A stretch of DNA of 64,000 nt from CAVSRC01 sp963750065 (GCA_963750065.1 CAVVPK010000016.1:1-64000); one strand, 5' to 3'; shown: positions 52,735-63,913, counted from the first letter of the stretch. Notes: generated from the sequence alone by a model not told the origin. Numbers and translations: made by a program.

Positions 52735-54564
52735 CTAATCCTCCATCGCTTCCAGTTCGCCGATGAGGCCGTCGATGACACTCAGGCCCCGAGCCCAGAA
52801 GGCGGGATCGCTGGCGTCGAGGCCGAAGGGCGCCAGCAGCTCCTTGTGATGCTTGCTGCCGCCCGCCTTCAGCAGGGCGAAATACTTCTCCTGGAAGCCG
52901 GACTCGGCCTCCTCGTAGACGGCATAGAGCGAGTTCACCAGACAGTCGCCGAAGGCATAGGCATAGACGTAGAAGGGCGAGTGGATGAAGTGCGGGATGT
53001 AGCTCCAGAAGGTCTCGTAGCCGGGGCCTAGCCGAATTGCCGGCCCCAGGCTCTCGCTTTGCACCGCCATCCACAGTTCGCCGATGCGCTCGGCGGTGAG
53101 CTCGCCTTCGCGCCGCTCGAGATGCAGGCTGCGCTCGAACGAGTAGAAGGCGATCTGGCGCACCACCGTATTGATCATGTCCTCGACCTTGGCCGCGATC
53201 ATCGCCTTGCGTTCGCGCTGGTCGGCGGTATCGGCAAGCAGGGCGCGGAAGGTCAGCATCTCGCCGAAGACGCTGGCCGTCTCGGCAAGCGTCAGCGGGG
53301 TCGGCGCCATCAGCGCGCCCTGCGGACCGGCCAGCACCTGATGCACGCCATGACCCAGTTCGTGGGCGAGCGTCATCACGTCACGCACCCGGCCCTGATA
53401 ATTGACCAGGACATAGGGGTGGACCGACGGCACGGTCGGATGGGCAAAGGCGCCCGGCGCCTTGCCGGGCCTGACCGGTGCGTCGATCCAGTCATCTTCG
53501 AAGAAGCGGTCGGCGATCTCCGCCATCTCCGGGGCGAAGGCGCCATAGGCGCTCAGCACCTTGGCGCGCGCTTCGGCGAAAGGGATCACCTGCGTCGGCC
53601 GGTCGGGCAGCGGCGCGTTGCGGTCCCAATAGTCGAGCACGTCGCGGCCGAACCAGCGGGCCTTGAGTGCATAGTAGCGATGCGACAAGCGCGGATAGGC
53701 GCGCTTGACGGCTTCCACCAGCGCCGCCACCACCTCTGGCTCGACGCTGTTCGACAGGTGGCGCGCATCGGCAACGTCCTTGAAGCCGCGCCAGCGGTCG
53801 GAGATTTCCTTGTCCTTGGCCAGCGTGTTGGTGATGTGCGCAAAGAGCCGGATGTTCTTCTTGAAGGTTGCACCCAGCGCCTCCGCCGCCGCCTTGCGCT
53901 TCTCCCCGTCCTCGTGCTGCAGCAGGTTGAGCGTCGGTTCGATCGCCATTTCCTTGCCGCCGACGTCGAAGCGCAGCGCCGTCATCGTCTCGTCGAACAG
54001 CCGGTTCCAGGCGCCGCGCCCGGTCACCGACTTCTCGTGGAAGAGCAGCTCGACCCGGTCCTCGAGCTGATAGGGCTTCTCCTTGCGCACGTCCTCCAGC
54101 CACGGCCGGTAGTGGCCCAGCGCCGGATCGCCCATCGCCGTCTCCAGCACATCGTCGGCGATGCGGTTGAGCTCCAGCGGGAAGAAAAGCAGATGGGCGC
54201 TCGCCGTCGTGATCTTCTCCTGCACGTCGCCATAGAACTTGGCCCGCGCCGGATCGCTGGTATCGCCGGCATGCAGCAGGCCGGCAAACGAGATGATGCG
54301 GCCCATCAGCTCGTCGAGCTTCTCGAAGGCGACCACGGCCGGCGCAAGGCGCCCGCCGCCGTCCTTCGCCAGTGATTCGAGCTTGCCCTTGTACGTCTCC
54401 TCGAAGGCCGCCGACTCGCTCCCTGAAAGCGCCAGATCGCGCGCGAGCGCCGGATCGTCCATGCCGGCGTAAAGGTCTTCCAGGTTCCATTCCGGCAGAA
54501 CACCGAGGTCCTCCGCCGCTTCGGCGGCAAGGCTGGCGGAACGGGCAATTTCGGTCGGGGTCAT
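52735..54564 (-). CDS. pepF: Oligoendopeptidase F (M3B metallopeptidase)
   Basis: 609-residue cytoplasmic zinc peptidase of the M3 family. Zinc motif TLAHELGHGVHQVLAG (HExxH) and a downstream Glu in LTLAETASVFGEML are intact. N-terminal helical domain is normal in length. Start 54564 chosen for MTPTEIARSASLAAEAAEDL; the frame to 54741 is shadow sequence. Confidence 0.95.
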   Translation of the reverse strand: MTPTEIARSASLAAEAAEDLGVLPEWNLEDLYAGMDDPALARDLALSGSESAAFEETYKGKLESLAKDGGGRLAPAVVAFEKLDELMGRIISFAGLLHAGDTSDPARAKFYGDVQEKITTASAHLLFFPLELNRIADDVLETAMGDPALGHYRPWLEDVRKEKPYQLEDRVELLFHEKSVTGRGAWNRLFDETMTALRFDVGGKEMAIEPTLNLLQHEDGEKRKAAAEALGATFKKNIRLFAHITNTLAKDKEISDRWRGFKDVADARHLSNSVEPEVVAALVEAVKRAYPRLSHRYYALKARWFGRDVLDYWDRNAPLPDRPTQVIPFAEARAKVLSAYGAFAPEMAEIADRFFEDDWIDAPVRPGKAPGAFAHPTVPSVHPYVLVNYQGRVRDVMTLAHELGHGVHQVLAGPQGALMAPTPLTLAETASVFGEMLTFRALLADTADQRERKAMIAAKVEDMINTVVRQIAFYSFERSLHLERREGELTAERIGELWMAVQSESLGPAIRLGPGYETFWSYIPHFIHSPFYVYAYAFGDCLVNSLYAVYEEAESGFQEKYFALLKAGGSKHHKELLAPFGLDASDPAFWARGLSVIDGLIGELEAMED

Positions 54565-54750
54565 GTCGGCTTCCGCATCGTGAGGTGGGGGAGACAGGTT
54601 TCGTCGCCAGATAGGGCGCGCAGGCGGCCTTGTGCAACCGCTGAGTCGCGTTCGGCGGCAATCCGGCGGGCGCGCCATGCGCAACCGCCGATCCCGCCCT
54701 CTGCCCGCTATCCCCAACCGCGGCAGATGCCGCCGCCGCATGGCCGCCGG

Positions 54751-54765
54751 TTAATGACAGATTAA
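54751..54765. promoter_or_regulatory. Perfect CtrA-type box upstream of the sigma-54 regulator gene
   Basis: TTAA-TGACAGA-TTAA followed by C, exact TTAA-N7-TTAA, 134 bases before the response-regulator start. Binding is inferred. Confidence 0.6.
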
Positions 54766-54898
54766 CTGCTCGGCCCGATCATCACCCCCGAGCCGTTCAC
54801 CACGACCATTGATTCCATTGGGATTTCTGAGCGGTAGCGACCAGTATTGTGCCGCAAAGAGACAGTTTCACGCCCGACAGGGAGCCTACCGCCTCACT

Positions 54899-56377
<1,479 letters not shown>

Positions 56378-56481
56378 GCGGTAAATTTCGCTTGAGGTGT
56401 GACCGACGTCATTGAAATCGGGCGTTAACCTGTATCATTTCGAATGCTCGTCCGACGCTGCATGACAACGAGGCCGTTCCT

Positions 56482-58350
56482 ATGCTCTTTCGCAAAGTAT
56501 TCCCGACGCTGATCGGCGTTGCCGCCCTGCTGGCCGCAGGGGGCACCATGGCTGCCGCCGCAACGAGCGAAAGACCGGTGGTTCTGGCCAGCTACTACGC
56601 GATGGGCGATCGCGCCGTCGATCCGATGGGCGAATCGATCCGCGCCATCCTGACCAATGTCGGCGGTCAAGGCGATTTCGTCGCCAAGAAGGACGCCGGG
56701 GCGCTGACCGCGTTCTATCGCGCCCAGGGCTATGCGCCGTCGTGGATTCTGGACGGCAAGCTGACCGAGCGCGCTCTGGCGGTCATTGCCCGCATCAAGG
56801 CGGCCGATACCGACGGCCTCGACCCGTCCGTCTACCACGTGCCGCACGTCCAGATCGGCGTCGCCATGCCGGCCACGCAGACCGTTCTGGCGCGCGCCGA
56901 GGTGATGCTCAGCCAAGCGGTCATCGACTATGTCCACGACGCCCATTCCGGCCGTCTCGACCCCGCCGACATCAGCCAGAACTTCGACTACAAACCGCAC
57001 GTCGCCGATCCGGTCGAGGCCCTCAACAAGATTTCCATGGCCGATGACGCAGCCAAGGTGCTGGCCTCTTACAACCCGCAGCGCCCCGAATTTCAGGCGC
57101 TGCGCGAGAAGCTCGCCGAAGCCCGGGCGGCCGAGAACAACCTGCCCCCGGTCATCCCCGCCGGCCGCAACCTCAAGCTTGGCATGAAGGACCCGCGCGT
57201 CGTCATCCTGCGCGCGCGCTTGAAGATCGAGCCGCCGCCCCCGCCGGTCGAAACGCCCATGGCGGCGGCACCGGCTGCCGATGCGCCGCCTGCCGCCGAC
57301 AGCCTCGCCACTGCCGACCAGCCGGCGGCGTCAGCGCCGGACGGCACCCTGGTGACGCCGGTTTCGGCGACTTCCGACCAGCCCGGAGCCATGCAGCCCG
57401 AAGCCGCGCCGGCCATCGACAAGACGGTGGTCGCGGCGACCGAGCCACCCGCCAAGCCGTTCGATCCGGAAGTCTTCGACGACAGCGTCGATGCCGCGGT
57501 CAAGGCGTTCCAGGAATCCGCCGGCCTGAAGCCCGACGGCATTATCGGCCCGGCCACCCTCGGCCGCCTCAACGCCGCCGCCGACAGCCATGTCGACACG
57601 ATTCTGGTCAACATGGAGCGCTGGCGCTGGATGCCGGAGGACCTCGGCAAGTTCTACGTCCGGGTCAACATCCCCAACTTCAATCTCGACATCTACAAGG
57701 ACGACAAGGTCATCTACACGACCCGCATCGTCGACGGTCAGCCGACCAAGCAGACGCCGATCTTCTCCGACCAGATCGAGCACGTCATCGTCAATCCGGT
57801 GTGGAACGTGCCGGCCTCGATCGCGGTGAAGGAGATGCTGCCGCAGATCCAGGCCGACCCCGGAAAGGCGCTCAGCGGCTACCAGGTCTTCGCCAATATC
57901 GGCGGGCGGTTCCGCGCGGTCGATCCGTGGACGATCGACTGGCATAACGTCGACATGCGCCGCATCCAGATCAAGCAGCCGCCGGGCGAAAAGAATGCGC
58001 TCGGCTCGATCAAGTTCATGTTCCCCAACCCGTTTGCCGTGTACCTGCACGACACGCCCTCGAAGAGCCTGTTCTCGAGGGACTACCGCGCGCTCAGCCA
58101 CGGTTGCATGCGGGTGATGAACCCGTGGGATTTCGCCGCCAGCCTGCTCACTTACGATCCCAACGTATCGGCGGCCGGCCTCAAGAAGCTGGTCGGCGGC
58201 CCGCAGACGCAGGTCAACCTGACCCGGCCCATCCCGGTCCACATCACCTATTTCACCGCCTGGGTCGACGATTCGGGCAAGCTTCAGCTGCGCGCCGACA
58301 TCTATCATCATGACGCGGAGATGGAGAAAGCCTTCGGGCTGGTTTCCTGA
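56482..58350 (+). CDS. L,D-transpeptidase (YcbB/LdtD-like) with peptidoglycan-binding domain
   Basis: 622 residues. Signal peptide (about 1-25), N-terminal scaffold (ALTAFYRAQGYAPSWI), Pro/Ala linker, a PG_binding_1 domain (AVKAFQESAGLKPDGIIGPA) and a C-terminal YkuD catalytic domain with SHGCMRV (Cys near residue 542). Makes 3-3 crosslinks in the wall. A PAL/Ala-rich insert (about 245-320) is longer than in E. coli LdtD. Its neighbour is a DUF882 peptidase. Confidence 0.92.
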   Translation: MLFRKVFPTLIGVAALLAAGGTMAAAATSERPVVLASYYAMGDRAVDPMGESIRAILTNVGGQGDFVAKKDAGALTAFYRAQGYAPSWILDGKLTERALAVIARIKAADTDGLDPSVYHVPHVQIGVAMPATQTVLARAEVMLSQAVIDYVHDAHSGRLDPADISQNFDYKPHVADPVEALNKISMADDAAKVLASYNPQRPEFQALREKLAEARAAENNLPPVIPAGRNLKLGMKDPRVVILRARLKIEPPPPPVETPMAAAPAADAPPAADSLATADQPAASAPDGTLVTPVSATSDQPGAMQPEAAPAIDKTVVAATEPPAKPFDPEVFDDSVDAAVKAFQESAGLKPDGIIGPATLGRLNAAADSHVDTILVNMERWRWMPEDLGKFYVRVNIPNFNLDIYKDDKVIYTTRIVDGQPTKQTPIFSDQIEHVIVNPVWNVPASIAVKEMLPQIQADPGKALSGYQVFANIGGRFRAVDPWTIDWHNVDMRRIQIKQPPGEKNALGSIKFMFPNPFAVYLHDTPSKSLFSRDYRALSHGCMRVMNPWDFAASLLTYDPNVSAAGLKKLVGGPQTQVNLTRPIPVHITYFTAWVDDSGKLQLRADIYHHDAEMEKAFGLVS

Positions 58351-58371
58351 AACGGCGAAATCCACGCCGAA

Positions 58372-58399
58372 GGCCCGGAAAGTCGGCGATTTCCGGGCC
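58372..58399 (+). terminator. Hairpin after the L,D-transpeptidase gene
   Basis: GGCCCGGAAA-GTCGGCGA-TTTCCGGGCC, perfect 10-bp stem but no T-run. A second 8-bp stem, GCCGGGGA/TCCCCGGC, is at 58445-58471. Confidence 0.4.
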
Positions 58400-58577
58400 G
58401 AACCACTTGCCCCATCGCCCTGCAAATGCCACGATCGGTCGTTAGCCGGGGATCTGGAGGGATTCCCCGGCCGCTAGGTATGGCGCATCCCGTTGGTACA
58501 CCGGGCGTTAACTATACGCTCGGACAATGCGTCACTTGGTGGCCTGTTTTCTTGGGTAGGGAACGGCGGGAAGAGTT

Positions 58578-60275
58578 TTGTTCTGGCGGGGCAACCAGCT
58601 AATCGCGCCTGAGACGCGACCGGTGGCCGGTCGGATGAAGGCGTGGCTCAAGGTCGGTGCCACGGCGCTTTTGCTGACGGTCGCCGCCCACGGCTCCAGC
58701 CTCGCCAGCGAGCGGGCGCTCAGGCTCTACAATCTCCACACGCACGAGCGCACCGTCATCGTCTACAAGCGCGATGGCGTTTACGACCGCAATGGCCTCC
58801 AGGCGCTCAACCAGTTCCTGCGCGACTGGCGCCAGAACAGAGTGATCCAGATGGACCCGCATCTGTTTGACCTGCTGTGGCAGGTCTACAAGCAGTCCGG
58901 GTCGCATGACTACATCCAGGTGGTGTGCGGCTATCGCTCGCCGCCGACCAACGCCATGCTCCGCCGCCGTTCGAAGGCCGTCGCCAAGACGAGCCTGCAC
59001 ATGCGCGGCAAGGCGATGGACTTCTACATTCCCGACGTGCCGCTCTCCAAGCTGCGTGCGATCGGGTTGAAGATGCAGCTTGGCGGCGTCGGCTTCTATC
59101 CGACCTCAGGCTCGCCCTTCGTCCATATGGACACCGGCAATGTGCGCCACTGGCCGCGCATGACGCGCCAGCAGCTTGTGCGCATCTTCCCCAACGGCAA
59201 CACGCTGCACATCCCCTCCGACGGACAGCCGCTGCCCGGTTACCAGCAGGCCCTGGCCGCGTACAAGGCGCGCATGGCCGGCGAGACCCCCGATACCAAG
59301 GTTGCCTCCTTTGCCGGTTCGCCGGTGATCGAGGACGTCAAGAACAGCAAGCAGGTGCTGGTCGCCGACACCTCGATCGACGACGAGGCGGCAAGCGACG
59401 CCGAGATCGCCGCCGATCTGCCGGCCGCGGCGCCGGCGCCGGCGCCGGTTCCGCCGTCGACGCGTGCCGTCGGCACCGCCGTTGCCTCCTATGCCACCGC
59501 GCCGGTGCCGCTGCCGCGCCTGGCGCCCAAGCGGGCGCAGCCGGTCGCCGTCGCCTCGCTTGCCGCGCCCGACGACATCACGGCGCCGGCCAGGCCGCCG
59601 CTCGACATCGCCACTCTGGCCAGTCTGCCCCTGCCGCAGGACACCTTCGGCAATCCGCAGGACTGGACCCAGCCGCCGGTTCCCGCCGTGCTCGCCGCCG
59701 CCATGGCCGAGCGCGACCAGACCCGGCGCGGCTCTTCGCTGCCGATCGCGCCCACCGCCGTGGTGGCGACGATCAACATGACGCGGCCGCTGCGCGCCGA
59801 AGCGATCACCACCGCCGTGCTGCGTCGTAACGGCAACACCGCCGACAGCGGCACCGTTCCCACTCTCCTCGCCTATGCGCCGGCCACCCTGCCGGAGGGC
59901 CCGCTCGCCTATGGCGTGCCGCTGCCCCACATCAGCCCGCTGCGGGCGTCGGCCGCCGCTGCGACCGCGGCGCCCGTGAGCACACCGGCGCGTCCGATGA
60001 TGACGCCGCAACTGACTATGACCGCGCTCGATACGCGCAGCCTGCGCATGTGGATCGGCACGGCGTCGACGCGGCAGAAGCCATACGCCGTGCTCACCAT
60101 GCCGGATTTCACCACCGACGCCGACCTGATGAGCAAGCCTGACGTGGCCTTCGCCGCCGGCTTCGAGCACCGTGCCTATGCCGATCTCAGGACCGACCAC
60201 TTCTCCGGCGCGCTGGTCGGCCAGCCCACCATCGTCGACCTCAGGCACGATTCGTTCGTCGCTTCGACCCGCTGA
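58578..60275 (+). CDS. DUF882 family peptidase-like protein (YcbK/MepK-like)
   Basis: 565 residues from a TTG at 58578 (GGGAAGAG upstream); an ATG at 58635 would remove 19 residues and leave a standard signal sequence (MKAWLKVGATALLLTVAAHG). The N-terminal half has the LAS-type zinc fold of D-Ala-D-Ala peptidases: GYRSPPTNAMLRRRSKAVAK, SLHMRGKAMDFYIP and FVHMDTGNVRHW (ligands His, Asp, His). The C-terminal 330 residues are Pro/Ala-rich and low complexity. Relatives cleave peptidoglycan crosslinks. Follows the L,D-transpeptidase gene. Confidence 0.85.
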   Translation: MFWRGNQLIAPETRPVAGRMKAWLKVGATALLLTVAAHGSSLASERALRLYNLHTHERTVIVYKRDGVYDRNGLQALNQFLRDWRQNRVIQMDPHLFDLLWQVYKQSGSHDYIQVVCGYRSPPTNAMLRRRSKAVAKTSLHMRGKAMDFYIPDVPLSKLRAIGLKMQLGGVGFYPTSGSPFVHMDTGNVRHWPRMTRQQLVRIFPNGNTLHIPSDGQPLPGYQQALAAYKARMAGETPDTKVASFAGSPVIEDVKNSKQVLVADTSIDDEAASDAEIAADLPAAAPAPAPVPPSTRAVGTAVASYATAPVPLPRLAPKRAQPVAVASLAAPDDITAPARPPLDIATLASLPLPQDTFGNPQDWTQPPVPAVLAAAMAERDQTRRGSSLPIAPTAVVATINMTRPLRAEAITTAVLRRNGNTADSGTVPTLLAYAPATLPEGPLAYGVPLPHISPLRASAAAATAAPVSTPARPMMTPQLTMTALDTRSLRMWIGTASTRQKPYAVLTMPDFTTDADLMSKPDVAFAAGFEHRAYADLRTDHFSGALVGQPTIVDLRHDSFVASTR

Positions 60276-60290
60276 GTGCGGGCCGCTGCC

Positions 60291-60548
60291 TCACTCGGAC
60301 GGCAGCAGCATCCCCAGAGCCTGCATATAGAGTTCGAGCAGCGCCTCCTGCTCCTGACGCTCGTTCGAGTCCTGCTTGCGCAGGCGCACCACCGTGCGCA
60401 GCGTCTTGGTGTCGAAGCCGTTCGCCTTGGCCTCGGCGTAGACTTCCTTGATGTCGTCGGCCAGCGCCTGTTTCTCCTCTTCGAGACGCTCGACGCGCTC
60501 GACGATCGACTTGAGCTGGTCCTTGGCGAAGCCTGCCGAATCGGCCAT
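60291..60548 (-). CDS. gapR: GapR family nucleoid-associated protein (DUF2312)
   Basis: 85-residue helical DNA-binding protein. GapR binds overtwisted DNA ahead of replication forks in Caulobacter and is essential or nearly so. Coiled-coil residues VERVERLEEEKQALADDIKE and the C-terminal LYMQALGMLLPSE are family-typical. Convergent with the DUF882 gene. Confidence 0.9.
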   Translation of the reverse strand: MADSAGFAKDQLKSIVERVERLEEEKQALADDIKEVYAEAKANGFDTKTLRTVVRLRKQDSNERQEQEALLELYMQALGMLLPSE

Positions 60549-60712
60549 CTGGTCTTGCTCCTGCTACCCATGAAAACGGCGCGCCTTTCGCGCGGGCGCC
60601 CGCGCGAGTGGTTCGCCCGAGTCGCGGCGCCCGGTCAAGCCCGCGGCTGGCGCACCGCCGCCGGCATGACTAAGGTCGACGAACCTCATCACTGAATTGA
60701 CGCCGGTTCCCC

Positions 60713-61012
60713 ATGCCCGCCTATCTCGTCACCTTCAAATTTGGCCGCAATGCGGACTTCGGGCGGCGGCTGGACGATTTCATCGCACGCCTGGCGATCG
60801 GCGACTGGTGGGGCGAGACCGGCACGACGATCATCGTCCATTCCGACGAGCCGATCGACGTCTTCAGCCGGCGCATCACGGCACCCTCCGTCTTCGACGA
60901 GGACAACGACATCGTCGTGGTCGTCGATCTCGACAATCGCCAGGGGCGCGCCCGGGGGCCGTTCCGCGACAGCGGCCTGTTCACCGCCGCGTCGTGGATG
61001 GTGCGGATATAG
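60713..61012 (+). CDS. Hypothetical protein
   Basis: 99 residues, no family recognised: PAYLVTFKFGRNADFGRRLD, then GETGTTIIVHSDEPIDVFSR and NDIVVVVDLDNRQGRARGPF. Two beta-alpha units with hydrophobic strands. Start 60713 lacks a strong ribosome site. A repeat copy begins right after the stop. Confidence 0.55.
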   Translation: MPAYLVTFKFGRNADFGRRLDDFIARLAIGDWWGETGTTIIVHSDEPIDVFSRRITAPSVFDEDNDIVVVVDLDNRQGRARGPFRDSGLFTAASWMVRI

Positions 61013-61015
61013 GCG

Positions 61016-61083
61016 GACACCCTCACGCTGAGGTGGCTGCCGCAGGCAGCCCTCGAAAGGTCGAGGGCGGCCATTTATCCTGC
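61016..61083. repeat. Palindromic intergenic repeat, rhizobial type (copy 2)
   Basis: CACCCTCACGCTGAGGTGG with a stem GGCTGCC-GCA-GGCAGCC and CCCTCGAAAGGTCGAGGG. It resembles copy 1 at 10.8 kb. The inner stems differ by a compensatory pair: GGCCGCC/GGCGGCC there, GGCTGCC/GGCAGCC here. Confidence 0.65.
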
Positions 61084-61107
61084 GAAGCCCCCAGACCGCC
61101 ACCGGCT

Positions 61108-61416
61108 TCAGTGCTGCGGCCGGTTCTTCTCCAAGGCGGCGAGGTCCTCGGCGCTTGCCTCTTTCTGGTGCAGCGCCCGCCATTCGGCGTAGGGCATGCC
61201 GTAGATCAGTTCGCGCGCCGCCTCCTTGCTCATCGCCGCGCCGGCTTCCTCCGCCGCCTCGCGATACCAGTCGGCCAGGCAGTTACGGCAGAAGCCGGCA
61301 AGGTTCATCAGGTCGATGTTCTGCACGTCGCTGCGCGCCCTGAGATGTTCGACGAGGCGCCGGAATACCGCCGCCTGCAGCGCCGTGGTGAGGCCGGTGT
61401 CCGTTTCGCTGGTCAT
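61108..61416 (-). CDS. DUF1244 family protein
   Basis: 102 residues with the conserved NIDLMNLAGFCRNCLADWYR and SKEAARELIYGMPYAEWRAL. It starts at 61416 inside the end of the upstream frame, overlapping it by ATGA. DUF1244 genes usually follow N-formylglutamate amidohydrolase, of which only a fragment remains here. Confidence 0.88.
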   Translation of the reverse strand: MTSETDTGLTTALQAAVFRRLVEHLRARSDVQNIDLMNLAGFCRNCLADWYREAAEEAGAAMSKEAARELIYGMPYAEWRALHQKEASAEDLAALEKNRPQH

Positions 61417-61664
61417 GATGTGGATCCCTTGCGGATGGCTGGTCTCGTCGGCGGTGAGGCCGCCGGCGTGCGAGCCAAAGCGACGGCGATGTGGCGCTGG
61501 AATTCGCTCGCCGGCGGGCCGAGATCGCCATATTCGGTCGGCAGGCGGTTGGCGGCATGGTCGCACACCACAAGCACGCCAGCCGCCGGGTCCCCGTCGA
61601 CGAGCTCAAATGGTGGAAAATCATCGGCCACCGAGAGGATCGGCGCGGTTGTGGCGATATCCAT
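61413..61664 (-). pseudogene. Truncated N-formylglutamate amidohydrolase
   Basis: The N-terminal part is recognisable: FELVDGDPAAGVLVVCDHAA, NRLPTEYGDLGPPASEFQRH and IA. After about 65 residues the homology stops and an unrelated tail leads to a stop at 61413, against a usual length of about 290. Most of the enzyme is thus missing. Start 61664 (MDIATT) or 61679. Confidence 0.6.
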
Positions 61665-61897
61665 GTGGGCGCCGATCATAATGCGCCGGCCGGGGCCGTC
61701 CAGTGCGTCATCGGCCACGATCCTGCCGTCTTCTCGCACGACAAGAACCGACCGCTTCTCCACCCCGTATCGGCACGCCGGCCCGCCATCGGGCAGGTGT
61801 GCGCCTTGGCGGATGACGCGTTGACAGGGCGAAAGGCGGCGCGTCATAAGTGCCGGAGACCGCACCCCAAAATGCATAACCCACCGATTTTCTGACC

Positions 61898-62455
61898 GTG
61901 GCCAAACGATCGCGCAACACATCATGGCATCGGCTGGCGGTGGTCACCGCGAGCATCGTCGGCCTGATCGCCATCGGCGGCATTCTCCTGGTGCTCCTGC
62001 ACCGGAGTGGCGGCGGCGATGCGCGCGCCCGGCTTTTGACCGAGACCACGGTGACGGCCGGCGTTTCCGGCGCCGGTGCCGACAACGGGGCCGGTGGCCT
62101 GCGCCTGTGCAACCGCACGACGAGCCGGGTGGGCATTGCCATCGGCTACAAGGAGAACAACCGCTGGTCCACCGAGGGCTGGTGGAATGTAGCGGCCGAT
62201 ACCTGCGAAACGCTCGTCGCCGGCGCTCTGGTGTCGCGCTTTTATTACGTGTATGCGGTCGACTACGATCGCGGGGGTGTTTGGGGCGGCAAGGCGCAGA
62301 TGTGTACACGCGACAAGATGTTCACGATCCACGGGATTGAGGATTGCGTGGCGCGTGGCTACTCGAAGACGGGATTCTTCGAAGTCGACACCGGCGAGCA
62401 GAAGAGCTGGACGGTCCAGCTGACCGAGCCCGACCAGCAGGGAACCAGCGGCTAA
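61898..62455 (+). CDS. DUF1036 domain membrane-anchored protein
   Basis: 185 residues: an N-terminal membrane helix (VVTASIVGLIAIGGILLVLL) and a periplasmic DUF1036 domain (LCNRTTSRVGIAIGYKENNR, WSTEGWWNVAADTCETLVAG, YYVYAVDYDRGGVWGGKAQM). The start is a GTG at 61898. It ends one base before pyk and is co-transcribed with it, a conserved rhizobial arrangement. Function unknown. Confidence 0.87.
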   Translation: MAKRSRNTSWHRLAVVTASIVGLIAIGGILLVLLHRSGGGDARARLLTETTVTAGVSGAGADNGAGGLRLCNRTTSRVGIAIGYKENNRWSTEGWWNVAADTCETLVAGALVSRFYYVYAVDYDRGGVWGGKAQMCTRDKMFTIHGIEDCVARGYSKTGFFEVDTGEQKSWTVQLTEPDQQGTSG

Positions 62456-62456
62456 C

Positions 62457-63893
62457 ATGCGGCGTACACGGCGGACCAAGATCCTTGCCACCCTCGGTCC
62501 TGCCTCTTCCGACAGGGCGACGATCACCAAGCTTTTCCGGGCCGGTGCGGATGTCTTCCGCATCAATATGAGCCATTGCAATCATGAGCTCATGCGCCAG
62601 CTGGCGGCGACCATCCGCGAGGTGGAGGCCGAGGAAAACCACCCGATCGGCATCCTCGTCGACCTGCAGGGGCCGAAGCTGCGCGTCGGCATGTTCGCCG
62701 AAAAGACCGTCAACCTGACGCTCGGCCAGACCTTCGTCCTCGATTCCAATCCCGACCCCGGCGACGCGACGCGGGTGGAACTGCCCCACCCGGAAGTCCT
62801 TTCCGCCCTCGAAGTGGGCCACCGGCTGCTGCTCGACGATGGCCGCGTGCGCCTGCGCGTCACCAAGGCGACCAAGGCGCGGGTGGTGACCACGGTCGAG
62901 GTCGGCGACCACCTCTCCGACCGCAAGGGCGTCAGTATTCCCGACACCACCATCTCCTTCGGCGCGCTGACGCCGAAGGACCGCTCCGACCTGGAAGCGG
63001 CGCTCAATACCGGCGTCGACTGGATCGCGCTGTCATTCGTCCAGCGGGCGGAAGACCTGGCGGAGGTGCGCAAACTCGCCCGCGGCCGCGCCGGCATTCT
63101 GGCCAAGATCGAGAAGCCGCAGGCGGTCGAGCGCCTGGCGGCGATCGTCGAGCACGCCGACGCGCTCATGGTCGCCCGCGGCGACCTTGGCGTCGAGATG
63201 CCGCTGGAGCGCGTGCCCGGCATCCAGAAGCAGATCACCCGCGCCTGCCGCCGCGCCGGCAAGCCGGTGGTCGTCGCCACCCAGATGCTCGAATCGATGA
63301 TTGCCGCGCCGGTGCCCACCCGGGCCGAGGTGTCGGACGTGGCGACCGCCGTCTTCGAAGGCTGCGACGCGGTGATGCTGTCGGCCGAATCGGCTTCCGG
63401 CGCCTTCCCCGAAGAAGCCGTCGCCACCATGGACAAGGTCGCCACCGAGGTCGAGCGCGATCCCAACTACGTCAACATCATGCGCTCGCAGCGCACCGAA
63501 CCCGAGGCGACCAGTTCCGACGCCATCTCGGCGGCGACGCGGCAGATCGCCGAGACGCTGAATCTGGCCGCCATCTGCTGCTACACCGCCTCCGGCAATA
63601 CCGCCATCCGTGCCTCGCGCGAGCGGCCCAATACGCCGATCCTGGCCCTGTCGCCGGTGGTCTCCACCGCCCGCCGCCTGTCGCTGGTATGGGGGCTGCA
63701 CTGCGTCTTCGGCCAGGAGCCGGACAATATCGACGACATGGTCGTCCATGCCAGCCTGATAGCGCATCGTGAAGGCCTCGCCGGTCCCGGCGACCGCATC
63801 ATCATCACCGCCGGCGTGCCGTTGGGCACCCCCGGCGCCACCAACATGCTGCGCATCGCCTATGTCACGGCCGGCGGCTTCGGCAACGAATAG
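62457..63893 (+). CDS. pyk: Pyruvate kinase
   Basis: Last step of glycolysis, PEP to pyruvate. 478 residues with RRTRRTKILATLGPASSDRA, DVFRINMSHCNHE, ILVDLQGPKLRVG, ILAKIEKPQAVERL (catalytic Lys), ALMVARGDLGVEMPLERVPG and ATQMLESMI. The C-terminal domain is complete. Directly follows DUF1036. Confidence 0.97.
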   Translation: MRRTRRTKILATLGPASSDRATITKLFRAGADVFRINMSHCNHELMRQLAATIREVEAEENHPIGILVDLQGPKLRVGMFAEKTVNLTLGQTFVLDSNPDPGDATRVELPHPEVLSALEVGHRLLLDDGRVRLRVTKATKARVVTTVEVGDHLSDRKGVSIPDTTISFGALTPKDRSDLEAALNTGVDWIALSFVQRAEDLAEVRKLARGRAGILAKIEKPQAVERLAAIVEHADALMVARGDLGVEMPLERVPGIQKQITRACRRAGKPVVVATQMLESMIAAPVPTRAEVSDVATAVFEGCDAVMLSAESASGAFPEEAVATMDKVATEVERDPNYVNIMRSQRTEPEATSSDAISAATRQIAETLNLAAICCYTASGNTAIRASRERPNTPILALSPVVSTARRLSLVWGLHCVFGQEPDNIDDMVVHASLIAHREGLAGPGDRIIITAGVPLGTPGATNMLRIAYVTAGGFGNE

Positions 63894-63913
63894 GCGCAGA
63901 GCAGCCTCTAGCC

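Noticed and set aside
58500..58520. Half CtrA site and TATACG as a promoter of the DUF882 gene
   Set aside because: Only one TTAA half is present and no minus-35 stands at proper spacing.
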